A DNA stretch of 64,000 nt, taken from positions 1 to 64,000 of the forward strand of contig NZ_JAHXZS010000003.1 of assembly GCF_019740335.1 (NCBI RefSeq), written 5' to 3'. Below the pieces are notes generated by a model. The model had not been told where the DNA came from and searched no databases. It was given only the letters and a program-made list of their open reading frames with translations. This document shows, one piece after another, positions 53,067-61,151 of this stretch; positions within the stretch are counted from its first letter, which is position 1; each line of letters starts with the position of its first letter. Position numbers and translations under genes: made by a program. Origin of the DNA: Alteraquisediminimonas sediminicola (lineage in GTDB: Bacteria > Pseudomonadota > Alphaproteobacteria > Sphingomonadales > Sphingomonadaceae).

Positions 53067-53080
53067 GTGAACCAGTTTAC
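53067..53080. promoter_or_regulatory. Operator-like palindrome, motif 2 (BKACE/HMGCS-like divergent promoter)
   Basis: GTGAAC-CA-GTTTAC followed by AACCTTC. Including flanks it matches the site at 40957 at 18 of 21 positions. It lies 60 bases upstream of the HMGCS-like start and ~129 upstream of the BKACE start. Confidence 0.7.
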
Positions 53081-53139
53081 AACCTTCTATTTTGCTGTCA
53101 ATATCAGCATGAACAATAGGCAGGATGCACAGGGCAATT

Positions 53140-54579
53140 ATGGCAATGAACGAAGGAAGTCTGGGGATCGCAGCCATCAGCGGTTATCTGCCGCTGCTTC
53201 GTCTCGACCGCGCGGTCGCCGCCAAGGCGCTGCGATTCTCTGGCCTTGGCGGGCGCGCTGCTGGTCATCGCGCCGTCGCCGGATGGGACGAAGATGCCCT
53301 GACGATGGCGGCAGAGGCCGCGCGCTTGACCTGTATCGGCCATTTGCCGCAGCGACTCGTCTTTGCCTCGACATCGGCCCCCTTCACCGAACGGGGACAT
53401 GCACCGCTGATCGTAGAGGCGCTGGCCATGGACAGCGCATGCCGCACTGTCGATGTGGCCGGTTCCCGCCGTTGCGCCAGTTCTGCTTTGCTGGATGCGC
53501 TGCTTGGTCGGGAGACCAGCCTGATCACTTCAGGCGAGAAGCGCCCCGCCAAGGCCGGCAGCCCCTTCCACCTTTCATTCGGCGATGGCGGCGCGGCGGC
53601 GCTGGTCGCCCCGGATGGCGGCGCGCGCCTGATCGGCCATGCCAGCCTGAGCCGGGATTTCATCGACATCTACAGCTCGCGCGCGCACCCCACGCCTTAT
53701 GCCTATGAAGAACGCTTCGTGCGCGAGATCGGCACCCGCGACATCATCGCCCCCACGATCAAGGCCGCGCTTGCCAATGCGGGCGTTGAACCGGGCGATA
53801 TCGCCCATGTCGCCGTGGTTGAGCCGCTCGCCAATATGTGGCGCGATATCGCCAAGGCGACCGGAATCACGGCGCACAATCATGCCGGGGATTTGCTGGC
53901 TGCAGCCGGTGATTTGGGCGCTGCCCATGCCCTGTTCGCGCTGGCGCTGGCGCTTGATGCCGCCAAGCCCGGCGACAAGATACTGCTCGCTGCATTCGGC
54001 AGCGGCTGCGATGCGCTGGTCCTTGAAGTATCAGGCCCGGTGGCCGGTGCTGCGGCGGCACGCACGGCACTGCGCGAAGGTCAGCTCTTTGCCGACTATA
54101 TCCGGTTTCTCTCGCTCACTGGCACGATCGACCTCGATTGGGGCGTACGTGCCGAATTCGAACAAAAGGCGCAGGCCACGGTGCTCAATCGCTATGGCCG
54201 CGACATGATTGGCTTCATCGGCGGTCGGGATGGCACCGGCAATGTGCAGTTCCCGAAATCGCGCGTGCCGGTGCGCCCGGATGCCAATGGGCCAGAGCCG
54301 ATGACCGATGTGCGCTTGGCCGATGTCCCCGCACGGCTGATGTCGGTCACAGCCGACCGCCTCAATTTCACGCCCGATCCGCCATTCTGGTTCGGGCTGG
54401 TGCAGTTCGACAATGGGGCGCGGGTCATGATGGAACTGACGGATGCGGATGAAAGTCCCTTTACGGTCGGCGATGCGCTGACGATGCGGTTGCGCATCAA
54501 ATCATTTGACCGGCGGCGCGGCTTTTGCACCTATTTCTGGAAGGCGGCCCCCGCAAGCCGCCCGGCGATGGAGGGTTAA
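53140..54579 (+). CDS. HMG-CoA synthase-like protein fused to a DUF35-type OB-fold domain
   Basis: 479 residues; starts at 53125 and 53146 are also possible. Residues ~1-320 are a thiolase-superfamily, archaeal HMGCS-like fold with a candidate nucleophile Cys112 in SRRCASSALLDA, and HLSFGDGGAAALV. Residues ~340-475 resemble DUF35: a rubredoxin-like segment (GFIGGRDGTGNVQFP) that has lost its Cys ligands, and an OB fold with GLVQFDNGARVMMELTD. In archaea HMGCS, thiolase and DUF35 proteins form one complex, and the next gene is such a thiolase. It may make or break a C-C bond in the branched-acid pathway. The direction is unknown. Confidence 0.8.
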   Translation: MAMNEGSLGIAAISGYLPLLRLDRAVAAKALRFSGLGGRAAGHRAVAGWDEDALTMAAEAARLTCIGHLPQRLVFASTSAPFTERGHAPLIVEALAMDSACRTVDVAGSRRCASSALLDALLGRETSLITSGEKRPAKAGSPFHLSFGDGGAAALVAPDGGARLIGHASLSRDFIDIYSSRAHPTPYAYEERFVREIGTRDIIAPTIKAALANAGVEPGDIAHVAVVEPLANMWRDIAKATGITAHNHAGDLLAAAGDLGAAHALFALALALDAAKPGDKILLAAFGSGCDALVLEVSGPVAGAAAARTALREGQLFADYIRFLSLTGTIDLDWGVRAEFEQKAQATVLNRYGRDMIGFIGGRDGTGNVQFPKSRVPVRPDANGPEPMTDVRLADVPARLMSVTADRLNFTPDPPFWFGLVQFDNGARVMMELTDADESPFTVGDALTMRLRIKSFDRRRGFCTYFWKAAPASRPAMEG

Positions 54580-54583
54580 AGCC

Positions 54584-55777
54584 ATGGCAAACGGTATCAA
54601 GGATCGCGTCGCGATCATCGGCATGGGCTGCACGTCGTTCGGCGAACATTGGGACCGTGGTCCCGAAGACCTGATCGTCGACGCTTTTGAAGAAGCACTC
54701 CGCGATGCGGGCATCGCACGTGGCGAGATCGGCGCGGCATGGATGGGCAATGCGCTCGACGACATCAACGTCGGCAACAGCGCGCTGCCGCTCGCCCATG
54801 CATTGCGCCTGAAGACAATTCCGGTTTCGCGCGTCGAGAATATGTGCGCGACCGGCACAGAAGCGCTGCGTGCCGCCACCTATGCGGTGGCGGCGGGTGC
54901 AGTCGATTTCGCCGTGGCACTCGGTGTCGAGAAGCTCAAGGACACCGGCTATGGTGGCCTACCGCTGCGGACCAAGGGGGTCGCGAATGATCTGTGGATG
55001 CCTTATGGCTCCGCCCCCGGCACCTTTGCCCAACTTGCCGGCGCCTATAGCGCCCGCCACGGCATCGCAGCATCGGATCTCAAACAGGCAATGGCGCATG
55101 TCAGCTGGAAGAGTCACCAGAATGGGGTGCTCAGTCCCAAGGCACATCTCCGCAAGGCCATCGACATGGAGGCCATATTGAAAGCGCCGATGATTGCCGA
55201 TCCGCTTGGCCTGTTCGATTGCTGCGGCGTGTCCGATGGTGCGGCCTGCGCCATCGTGACCACGCCGGAAATCGCAAAAAGTCTCGGCATCGCCGACCCG
55301 GTGACGATCAAGGCGATTCAGCTGTCCGCCAGCCATGGCTGGGAATCGAGCTATCATGAATGGGATGGTTCATTCGTCCGCAATACGCGTGAAGCGGCCA
55401 AGCGCGCTTATGCCGAAGCCGGAATTACGCCGGAGGCGCTGTCGATGACCGAAGTCCATGACTGTTTCTCGGTCACCGAACTGGTCACGATGGAGGATCT
55501 CGGCCTGTCAGCCGATGGACGCGCCGTTTTCGACATTCTCGACGGTCGCTATGATCGGGACGGCACCATGCCGTGCCAGACCGATGGCGGGCTCAAATGC
55601 TTCGGCCATCCGGTCGGCGCATCGGGACTACGCATGGCGTATGAGGTATATAACCAGTTGCTCGGACGTGCCGGCGAACGCCAGCTGTCGCAAGTCGATT
55701 TCGGCCTCACGCACAATCTGGGTGGCGCCCCGTTCAACAGTGTGGCGGCGGTCTCGATTCTTGGCCGACTGAACTAG
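54584..55777 (+). CDS. Thiolase (archaeal ACAT / SCP-x type)
   Basis: 397 residues from the ATG at 54584, with GGAGGG upstream and four bases after the previous stop. Nucleophile Cys88 is in VENMCATGTEAL, the His in EVHDCFSVTEL and the final GGLKCFGHPVGASGL. It is of the non-FadA class used by archaeal acetoacetyl-CoA thiolases and steroid SCP-x/Ltp proteins. It would cleave 3-ketoacyl-CoA or form a complex with the HMGCS-DUF35 fusion, as in archaea. The DUF35-type OB domain next door is expected to bridge the two enzymes. Confidence 0.88.
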   Translation: MANGIKDRVAIIGMGCTSFGEHWDRGPEDLIVDAFEEALRDAGIARGEIGAAWMGNALDDINVGNSALPLAHALRLKTIPVSRVENMCATGTEALRAATYAVAAGAVDFAVALGVEKLKDTGYGGLPLRTKGVANDLWMPYGSAPGTFAQLAGAYSARHGIAASDLKQAMAHVSWKSHQNGVLSPKAHLRKAIDMEAILKAPMIADPLGLFDCCGVSDGAACAIVTTPEIAKSLGIADPVTIKAIQLSASHGWESSYHEWDGSFVRNTREAAKRAYAEAGITPEALSMTEVHDCFSVTELVTMEDLGLSADGRAVFDILDGRYDRDGTMPCQTDGGLKCFGHPVGASGLRMAYEVYNQLLGRAGERQLSQVDFGLTHNLGGAPFNSVAAVSILGRLN

Positions 55778-55789
55778 GAAAGGAAGAAC

Positions 55790-56245
55790 ATGGCCGGCTT
55801 GTATTTTGATCAATTCGAAGTGGGACAAAGCTTCGATCATGAAATCCGCCGCACGGTGACGGATATGGACAATATGATGTTCTCCTCCCTCACCTATAAT
55901 CCGGCGGCGATCCATATCGATCATGATTATTGCTCGCGCACCGAATTTGGGCGTCCGCTGATGAACTCGATCTTCACGCTCGGGCTGGTGATCGGGCTAT
56001 CTGTGCAAGACACGACGCTCGGCACGACCATTGCCAATCTCGGCATGACCGACACCACTTTCCCCAAGCCGGTTTTTGCGGGAGACACCATCCGCTCGCG
56101 CACCACTGTATTGGAAAAGCGCGAAAGCAAGTCGCGCCCCAACCAGGGCATTATCCTGTTCGAACATCTCGGCCTCAATCAGCGTGACGAGATTGTCTGC
56201 CGCACATTGCGCAGCGCCTTGATGATGAAGGAACCCGCAGCATGA
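55790..56245 (+). CDS. MaoC-family dehydratase/hydratase
   Basis: 151 residues, single hotdog fold. It has LTYNPAAIHIDHDYC with the Asp/His pair and FPKPVFAGDTIRSRTTVLEKRES. It is of the type paired with CitE-like lyases, as in mesaconyl- or itaconyl-CoA hydratases. It would hydrate an alkyl-branched glutaconyl-CoA to a tertiary 3-hydroxyacyl-CoA. It overlaps the CitE-like gene by four bases, which implies coupled synthesis. A GGAAGAA ribosome site precedes the ATG. Confidence 0.87.
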   Translation: MAGLYFDQFEVGQSFDHEIRRTVTDMDNMMFSSLTYNPAAIHIDHDYCSRTEFGRPLMNSIFTLGLVIGLSVQDTTLGTTIANLGMTDTTFPKPVFAGDTIRSRTTVLEKRESKSRPNQGIILFEHLGLNQRDEIVCRTLRSALMMKEPAA

Positions 56246-57108
56246 GACTGCGATCCCTGCTTTTCATCCCCGGCGACAGCGAGAAGAAGTTCGCCAAGGG
56301 CAGCGCGGCGGGTGCGGATGTACTGATCCTTGATCTGGAAGATGCCGTCGCGCCTTCTCGCAAGATTGAAGCCCGGGCCATCGTATCGAGGCTGCTCGAA
56401 GACCGCACGCCGCGGTCGTGGTCGTTCTTCGTCCGGGTGAACCCGCTTGATACCGGCATGACCTTTACGGACATGGCTGCGGTGGTGAAGCCCGGTCTGG
56501 ACGGACTGTTGATCCCCAAGGCCAATGGCGCACAGGACATCAATCGCATTGCCGAGGAGCTCGACCGGCTGGAACAACAGGCGGGCATGGCGCTTGGCAC
56601 GGTCAAGATTGCCGTGGTCGCGACCGAAACACCCATCGCGATGTTCAACCTTGGCAGCTACACCCCGGCCCATCCCCGGCTGGTGGGATTGACCTGGGGC
56701 GCGGAAGACCTCGCCGCCGCCATTGGCGCGACCGCGAACAAGGAAGAGGATGGCAGCTGGACCGAGCCTTATCGCCTTGCCCGGTCGTTGTGCCTCTATG
56801 CCGCCGCCGCCGCCGATGTCGCGCCGATCGACACGCTATATGCCAATTTCCGCGACCCGGAAGGGCTGGAACTAGATTGCCGTCGGGCGCGGCGCGATGG
56901 CTTTACCGGCCGCATCGCCATCCACCCGGATCAGGTGGCGACGATCAACCGCTGCTTTGCGCCCTCGCCCGAGGAAATCGCCGAAGCACAGATGATCGTG
57001 GATGCCTTTGCCGCCCAGCCAGATGCCGGCACGCTCGGCATCAACGGCAAGATGTACGATATTCCACACCTCAAGGCCGCGCAAAAGACGCTGGCCAATG
57101 CCGCATGA
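56242..57108 (+). CDS. HpcH/HpaI (CitE-like) 3-hydroxyacyl-CoA lyase
   Basis: 288 residues. TIM barrel with RSLLFIPGDSEKKF, metal-binding LILDLEDAVAP, VATETPIAM and LTWGAEDLAAAIGA, then GRIAIHPDQ. The family includes citramalyl-CoA, malyl-CoA and some HMG-CoA-type lyases that release acetyl-CoA from a tertiary or secondary 3-hydroxyacyl-CoA. Its coupling to MaoC and its position before an acyl-CoA dehydrogenase gene resemble the mycobacterial fadE-maoC-citE unit. I predict cleavage of 3-hydroxy-3-isopropylglutaryl-CoA or similar; mesaconate/itaconate-type substrates are the alternative. Confidence 0.88.
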   Translation: MRLRSLLFIPGDSEKKFAKGSAAGADVLILDLEDAVAPSRKIEARAIVSRLLEDRTPRSWSFFVRVNPLDTGMTFTDMAAVVKPGLDGLLIPKANGAQDINRIAEELDRLEQQAGMALGTVKIAVVATETPIAMFNLGSYTPAHPRLVGLTWGAEDLAAAIGATANKEEDGSWTEPYRLARSLCLYAAAAADVAPIDTLYANFRDPEGLELDCRRARRDGFTGRIAIHPDQVATINRCFAPSPEEIAEAQMIVDAFAAQPDAGTLGINGKMYDIPHLKAAQKTLANAA

Positions 57109-57120
57109 ACAGGAGCTGAT

Positions 57121-58299
57121 ATGTCTGCCTCACGTCCCCTGCCAACCGAAGAAGATCTGGCCACCATCCGCGAAGGCGTCCGCGCCGTGTGTTCCCGTTT
57201 CGGCGACGATTACTGGCTGGAACGCGATGATGATGGCCGCTTCCCCCGCGAATTTCACCGCGCCATGGCCGAAGGCGGCTGGCTCGGCATCACCATGCCG
57301 GAAGAATATGGCGGTTCCGGCCTCGGCGTGACCGAGGCGATGACGATGATGAGCGAGGTCGCCGCCAATGGTGGCGGCTTTGCCGCTGCCTCGACCATTC
57401 ATATCAACCTGTTCGGTCCGCACCCGATCGTGGTCAAGGGCACGGCTGAACAAAAGGCGCGCTGGGTGCCAAGGCTGGTGGCGGGCGAAGACCAATGCTG
57501 CTTCGGCTTCACCGAACCCGATGCCGGCCTCAACACGACCCGCATCAAGACCTTCGCCGAGAAGGTGCCGGGCGGCTATGTCGTCCATGGTCAGAAGGTC
57601 TGGACCTCGACCGCACAGGTCGCGAACAAGATCATGCTGCTGACCCGCACGACCAAATATGAAGATTGCGCCAAGCCGACCGACGGCATCACCATCTTCT
57701 ATACCGATCTCGACCGTTCAAAGATCGATGTCCATCTGATCCCGAAAATGGGCCGCAAGGCCGTGGACTCCAACGCCATTTTCATCGATGGCCTGTTCAT
57801 TCCGGATGAGGACCGCATCGGCGAAGAAGGCAAGGGCTTTGGCTATATCCTGCACAGCCTCAACCCGGAACGCATCCTGATCGGCGCAGAGGCGATCGGC
57901 ATTGGCCGCGACGCCCTTCGCCGTGCGACCCAATATGCCAAGGAACGCATCGTGTTCGATCGGCCCATCGGCATGAATCAAGGCATTCAGCATCCGCTTG
58001 CGGAAAAGTGGATGTATCTCGAATCTGCATGGCTGATGGTCGAAAAAGCCGCCCGTCTCTATGACAGCGGTCTGGCTTGCGGTGCCGAAGCCAATACGGC
58101 CAAGTTCCTTGCTGCGCGCGCCTGCCATGATGCCGCGTGGCAGGCCGTGGCGACCCATGGCGGGTTCGGCTATGCCAAGGAATATCATGTCGAACGGCTC
58201 TATCGGGAAGCGGCGCTGACCCGCCTTGCCCCGATTACCGAACAGCTGATCATGAGCTTCATCGCCGAAAAGGTGCTGGAGCTTCCGAAGAGCTATTGA
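57121..58299 (+). CDS. Acyl-CoA dehydrogenase
   Basis: 392 residues, with AGGAG before the ATG. FAD-binding landmarks are FGFTEPDAGLNTTRIKT and HGQKVWTSTAQVANK, with the helical C-terminal GGFGYAKEYHVERLYREA. It resembles FadE-type dehydrogenases found with citE and maoC genes. In the proposed pathway it desaturates the branched glutaryl-CoA made after one round of beta-oxidation, giving the substrate for the MaoC hydratase. It is the third gene of the MaoC-CitE-ACAD series. Confidence 0.87.
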   Translation: MSASRPLPTEEDLATIREGVRAVCSRFGDDYWLERDDDGRFPREFHRAMAEGGWLGITMPEEYGGSGLGVTEAMTMMSEVAANGGGFAAASTIHINLFGPHPIVVKGTAEQKARWVPRLVAGEDQCCFGFTEPDAGLNTTRIKTFAEKVPGGYVVHGQKVWTSTAQVANKIMLLTRTTKYEDCAKPTDGITIFYTDLDRSKIDVHLIPKMGRKAVDSNAIFIDGLFIPDEDRIGEEGKGFGYILHSLNPERILIGAEAIGIGRDALRRATQYAKERIVFDRPIGMNQGIQHPLAEKWMYLESAWLMVEKAARLYDSGLACGAEANTAKFLAARACHDAAWQAVATHGGFGYAKEYHVERLYREAALTRLAPITEQLIMSFIAEKVLELPKSY

Positions 58300-58340
58300 C
58301 GACAAACATCCGCACGGGCGCGCAGCACGGGAGAATTCAC

Positions 58341-59339
58341 ATGAATCGGCAGGTCATTCTCGTGGCGCGCCCCAATGGCGTGGCACAGGCCGAGCATTTC
58401 GATATTATCGAGACGCCGCACGCGATCTTGATGGATGGCCAACTGCGCGTCCGCAACAGCTTCCTTTCGGTCGAACCTGCGATGCGCGGCTGGATCGCCG
58501 ACAAGGGCAATTATTCCAGCCCGGTCGAGATCGGCACGCCGATGCGGGCATTGGCGGTCGGCGAGATCATCGAAAGCCGTCATTCCGATTATCAGCCCGG
58601 CGACATCGTCACCGGCTGGTTCAACTGGCAGGAAGAGGCCGTTGTCGATGCGACGGCAATCGTTCGCCGTGTCAAGGAAACCGACCTGCCCCATTCGCTC
58701 GCGCTCGGCGTGCTTGGCATTAATGGCGTGACCGCTCATCTCGCACTCACCGGCGTCGGAGAACCCAAGCCGGGCGATACGGTGCTGGTATCGACCGCCG
58801 CTGGCGCGGTCGGGTCGGCGGTTGGCCAGATCGCCAATATCCTTGGCTGCACCACCATTGGCATTACCGGCGGGCCGGACAAGGTCGCCCAATGTACCGA
58901 GATGTTCGGCTATGCCGCCGCCCTCGATTATCATAATGACCAGCTTGGTCAGGCCATTGCCGATGCCTGCCCCCATGGCATCAACGTCTATTTCGACAAT
59001 ACCGCCGGACGGATCAGCGATGCCGTCTATCCTCAACTGGCGCTCAATGCCCGGGTTGTTGTGTGCGGCACGGCGTCAATCCCGTCTTGGGACCCTTGGC
59101 CGTCCGGCCCGCGCGTCGAACGCCACCTATTGCTCAAACGCGCGCGGATGCAGGGATTTGTCATTTTCGACCATATGGACCGCTACGAAGCGTCGGTCGG
59201 CCAGCTTGCCGACTGGGTAAGAGCGGGCGAATTGCGTTATGTCGAAGATGTGCTGACCGGGCTGGACGCCTGCCCAGACGCGTTGGCCGGGCTATATCGT
59301 GGCGAGAACAAAGGCAAGCGGGTCATCCAGCTTAGCTGA
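58341..59339 (+). CDS. NADP-dependent MDR oxidoreductase (PTGR/CurA-like alkenal/enone reductase)
   Basis: 332 residues from the ATG at 58341, with GGGAG upstream. Zinc-free medium-chain reductase: SVEPAMRGWI, GINGVTAHLAL, then VSTAAGAVGSAVGQIAN and GITGGPDK, with no GHE catalytic-zinc motif. Such enzymes reduce the C=C bond of enones or alkenals with NADPH. It closes the rightward operon. It may saturate an unsaturated terpenal or ketone or detoxify by-products. An in-frame upstream reading into the dehydrogenase gene is not supported by a ribosome site. Confidence 0.87.
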   Translation: MNRQVILVARPNGVAQAEHFDIIETPHAILMDGQLRVRNSFLSVEPAMRGWIADKGNYSSPVEIGTPMRALAVGEIIESRHSDYQPGDIVTGWFNWQEEAVVDATAIVRRVKETDLPHSLALGVLGINGVTAHLALTGVGEPKPGDTVLVSTAAGAVGSAVGQIANILGCTTIGITGGPDKVAQCTEMFGYAAALDYHNDQLGQAIADACPHGINVYFDNTAGRISDAVYPQLALNARVVVCGTASIPSWDPWPSGPRVERHLLLKRARMQGFVIFDHMDRYEASVGQLADWVRAGELRYVEDVLTGLDACPDALAGLYRGENKGKRVIQLS

Positions 59340-59362
59340 ACGGCGACAGGCTGCGACCAAGA

Positions 59363-60253
59363 TCAGGATCGCGCCTCAAGCCCCAAGCATATTTGGGCAA
59401 AGGCATTCATGCCCACCGTCCGATATTTCTCCCGATGGGTGACAAGGTAGAATTTCCGCATCAACGCGAGTTCCGGCACGCTTAATTCCACCAGCCGCCC
59501 TTGGTTGAACGCATCGATCAATGCCAGACGGGGCAGGCATCCGATCAGCATGCCCGCCTCCACCACGCCTTTGATCGCCTCCATTTGCTGGAGTTCGATA
59601 CCGATCCGCCAATGGCCCCAATAAGGGGCCATGGCCCGATCCAGCGCCTGTCTTGTGCCTGACCCCTTTTCCCGGACAGCCCATTGTTCCGCCAGCAGCG
59701 CCTCGATGCCCGTTTCGACATCGCCCGCCAAATGATGCCGTGGCCCGCAAAAGACGACGAGTTCATCTTGCATCCACTCATCAAAGTGCAGCCGACTATC
59801 GCCATATTGGCCCTCGACCATGCCATAATCGAGGTCGAATTCGGCGATGCGATGGGATATTTCCTCGCTATTACCGACAGATAATGTGATGGTCGCGTCG
59901 GGATAGCTCGCCCGATAGCGCTCGATAAGCCGTGGCGCGACATAATTGCCGATCGTCACCGTGGCCCCAAGCCGCAGGGGACCGGGCCGATCGTTCCCCG
60001 CCAGCCGTCCGTCCAACTCCCATGCGCGCGACAATAATTCCAGCGCCATCGGCAAGATCGTCATGCCGGTTTCATTCAGTTTGAGGCTTTTGCCGGTCCG
60101 GTCAAACAGCCGCTGGCCCGCGCGTCGTTCCAGTTCTCCAAGCGCTGTGCTCGCTGCCGACTGCGACATGCCGAGCGTCTCGGCCGCCGCCGAGACGCTC
60201 AGGGTCCGGGCAATATTGGCGAATACCTCAAGCTGGCGCAGGCTGAATTTCAT
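59363..60253 (-). CDS. LysR family transcriptional regulator (FinR-like)
   Basis: 296 residues starting MKFSLRQLEVFANIARTLSVSAAAETLGMSQSAASTALGELE (landmark), a standard LysR HTH. The ATG at 60253 is chosen because LysR proteins begin just before this segment; a longer in-frame start at 60295 exists. The effector domain contains RLGATVTIGNY and LAEQWAVREKGSGTR. It is divergent from a ferredoxin-NADP reductase gene, the same arrangement as finR-fprA in Pseudomonas, where FinR activates fprA under redox stress. Confidence 0.88.
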   Translation of the reverse strand: MKFSLRQLEVFANIARTLSVSAAAETLGMSQSAASTALGELERRAGQRLFDRTGKSLKLNETGMTILPMALELLSRAWELDGRLAGNDRPGPLRLGATVTIGNYVAPRLIERYRASYPDATITLSVGNSEEISHRIAEFDLDYGMVEGQYGDSRLHFDEWMQDELVVFCGPRHHLAGDVETGIEALLAEQWAVREKGSGTRQALDRAMAPYWGHWRIGIELQQMEAIKGVVEAGMLIGCLPRLALIDAFNQGRLVELSVPELALMRKFYLVTHREKYRTVGMNAFAQICLGLEARS

Positions 60254-60258
60254 CACAT

Positions 60259-60273
60259 ATCTATAAAGTAGAT
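60259..60273. promoter_or_regulatory. LysR-box-like inverted repeat
   Basis: ATCTA-TAAAG-TAGAT, containing T-N11-A within ATC-N9-GAT, six bases upstream of the LysR start and ~83 before the fpr start. It is a likely binding site of the LysR protein. Confidence 0.55.
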
Positions 60274-60355
60274 AGATAGTATCAACAATACCCATTTTTC
60301 TTATATCAGGTGCTGCGCTAATGGAACTGCATCAACAGTTACAGGCGAAGAGATC

Positions 60356-61132
60356 ATGGCAAGCATTCGTACAGAGCGCGTTTTGAGCGTGAACCACTGG
60401 AGCGACGAAATATTCAGTTTCACGACGACGCGCGACGCCAGCTTCCGCTTCGAAGCGGGGCATTTCGTGATGCTCGGCATCAGCCTTGGCGGCAAGCCGC
60501 TCATGCGTGCGTTCAGCATTGCCAGCCCGCATTATGAGGACCGGCTCGAATTTCTGAGCGTCAAAATTCCGGATGGCCCGCTGACCTCCCGCTTGCAGCA
60601 TATCGAGCCGGGCGCTGAAATCCTGGTCAACAGCAAGCCGGTAGGCACGCTGGTGATCCGCGACCTGCGGCAGGGCCGCAATCTGTATCTCCTGTCGACC
60701 GGGACGGGGCTCGCGCCCTTTATGAGCATCATACAAGACCCGGAGACCTATGAACGCTTCGAAAAGGTCGTATTGGTGCATGGCGTGCGCACGACAAAGG
60801 AACTGGCTTATGCCGATTTCATTGAGAACGACCTGCCCGCGCATCCGTTTCTGGGTGAGGAAGTAACAAGCAAGCTGATCTATTACCCCACAGTCACGCG
60901 TGAGGCATTCCGCAATCAAGGACGCCTGACCGACCTGATCCGCACCGGCAAGCTGGCGCAGGATATCGGCTTGCCGGATCTGGACCCGGCGACTGATCGG
61001 ATCATGATCTGCGGTAGCCCGTCGATGCTGGCCGAAACGTCGGCGCTGCTCAATGAACGGGGCTTTGTCATTTCGGCGGGCGTCGGGGAAACCGGCGATT
61101 ATGTAATCGAAAGGGCATTTGCCGAGAAATAA
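60356..61132 (+). CDS. fpr: Ferredoxin-NADP+ reductase
   Basis: 258 residues. FAD-binding RAFSIASPHYED and NADP-binding LSTGTGLAPFMSII, with MICGSPSMLAE and the C-terminal VGETGDYVIERAFAEK typical of bacterial subclass Fpr. It moves electrons between NADPH and ferredoxin or flavodoxin, usually in redox-stress defence or for P450/iron-sulphur needs. The divergent LysR gene suggests induction by that regulator. It could also supply electrons to the catabolic P450, but nothing in the sequence shows this. Confidence 0.93.
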   Translation: MASIRTERVLSVNHWSDEIFSFTTTRDASFRFEAGHFVMLGISLGGKPLMRAFSIASPHYEDRLEFLSVKIPDGPLTSRLQHIEPGAEILVNSKPVGTLVIRDLRQGRNLYLLSTGTGLAPFMSIIQDPETYERFEKVVLVHGVRTTKELAYADFIENDLPAHPFLGEEVTSKLIYYPTVTREAFRNQGRLTDLIRTGKLAQDIGLPDLDPATDRIMICGSPSMLAETSALLNERGFVISAGVGETGDYVIERAFAEK

Positions 61133-61151
61133 GGGCTGAGCTGGTGATGGT

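Noticed and set aside
21626-59339. Aromatic p-cymene or xylene pathway
   Set aside because: XylM/XylA-like genes suggest it, but there is no ring-hydroxylating dioxygenase, extradiol dioxygenase or meta-cleavage gene in the window.
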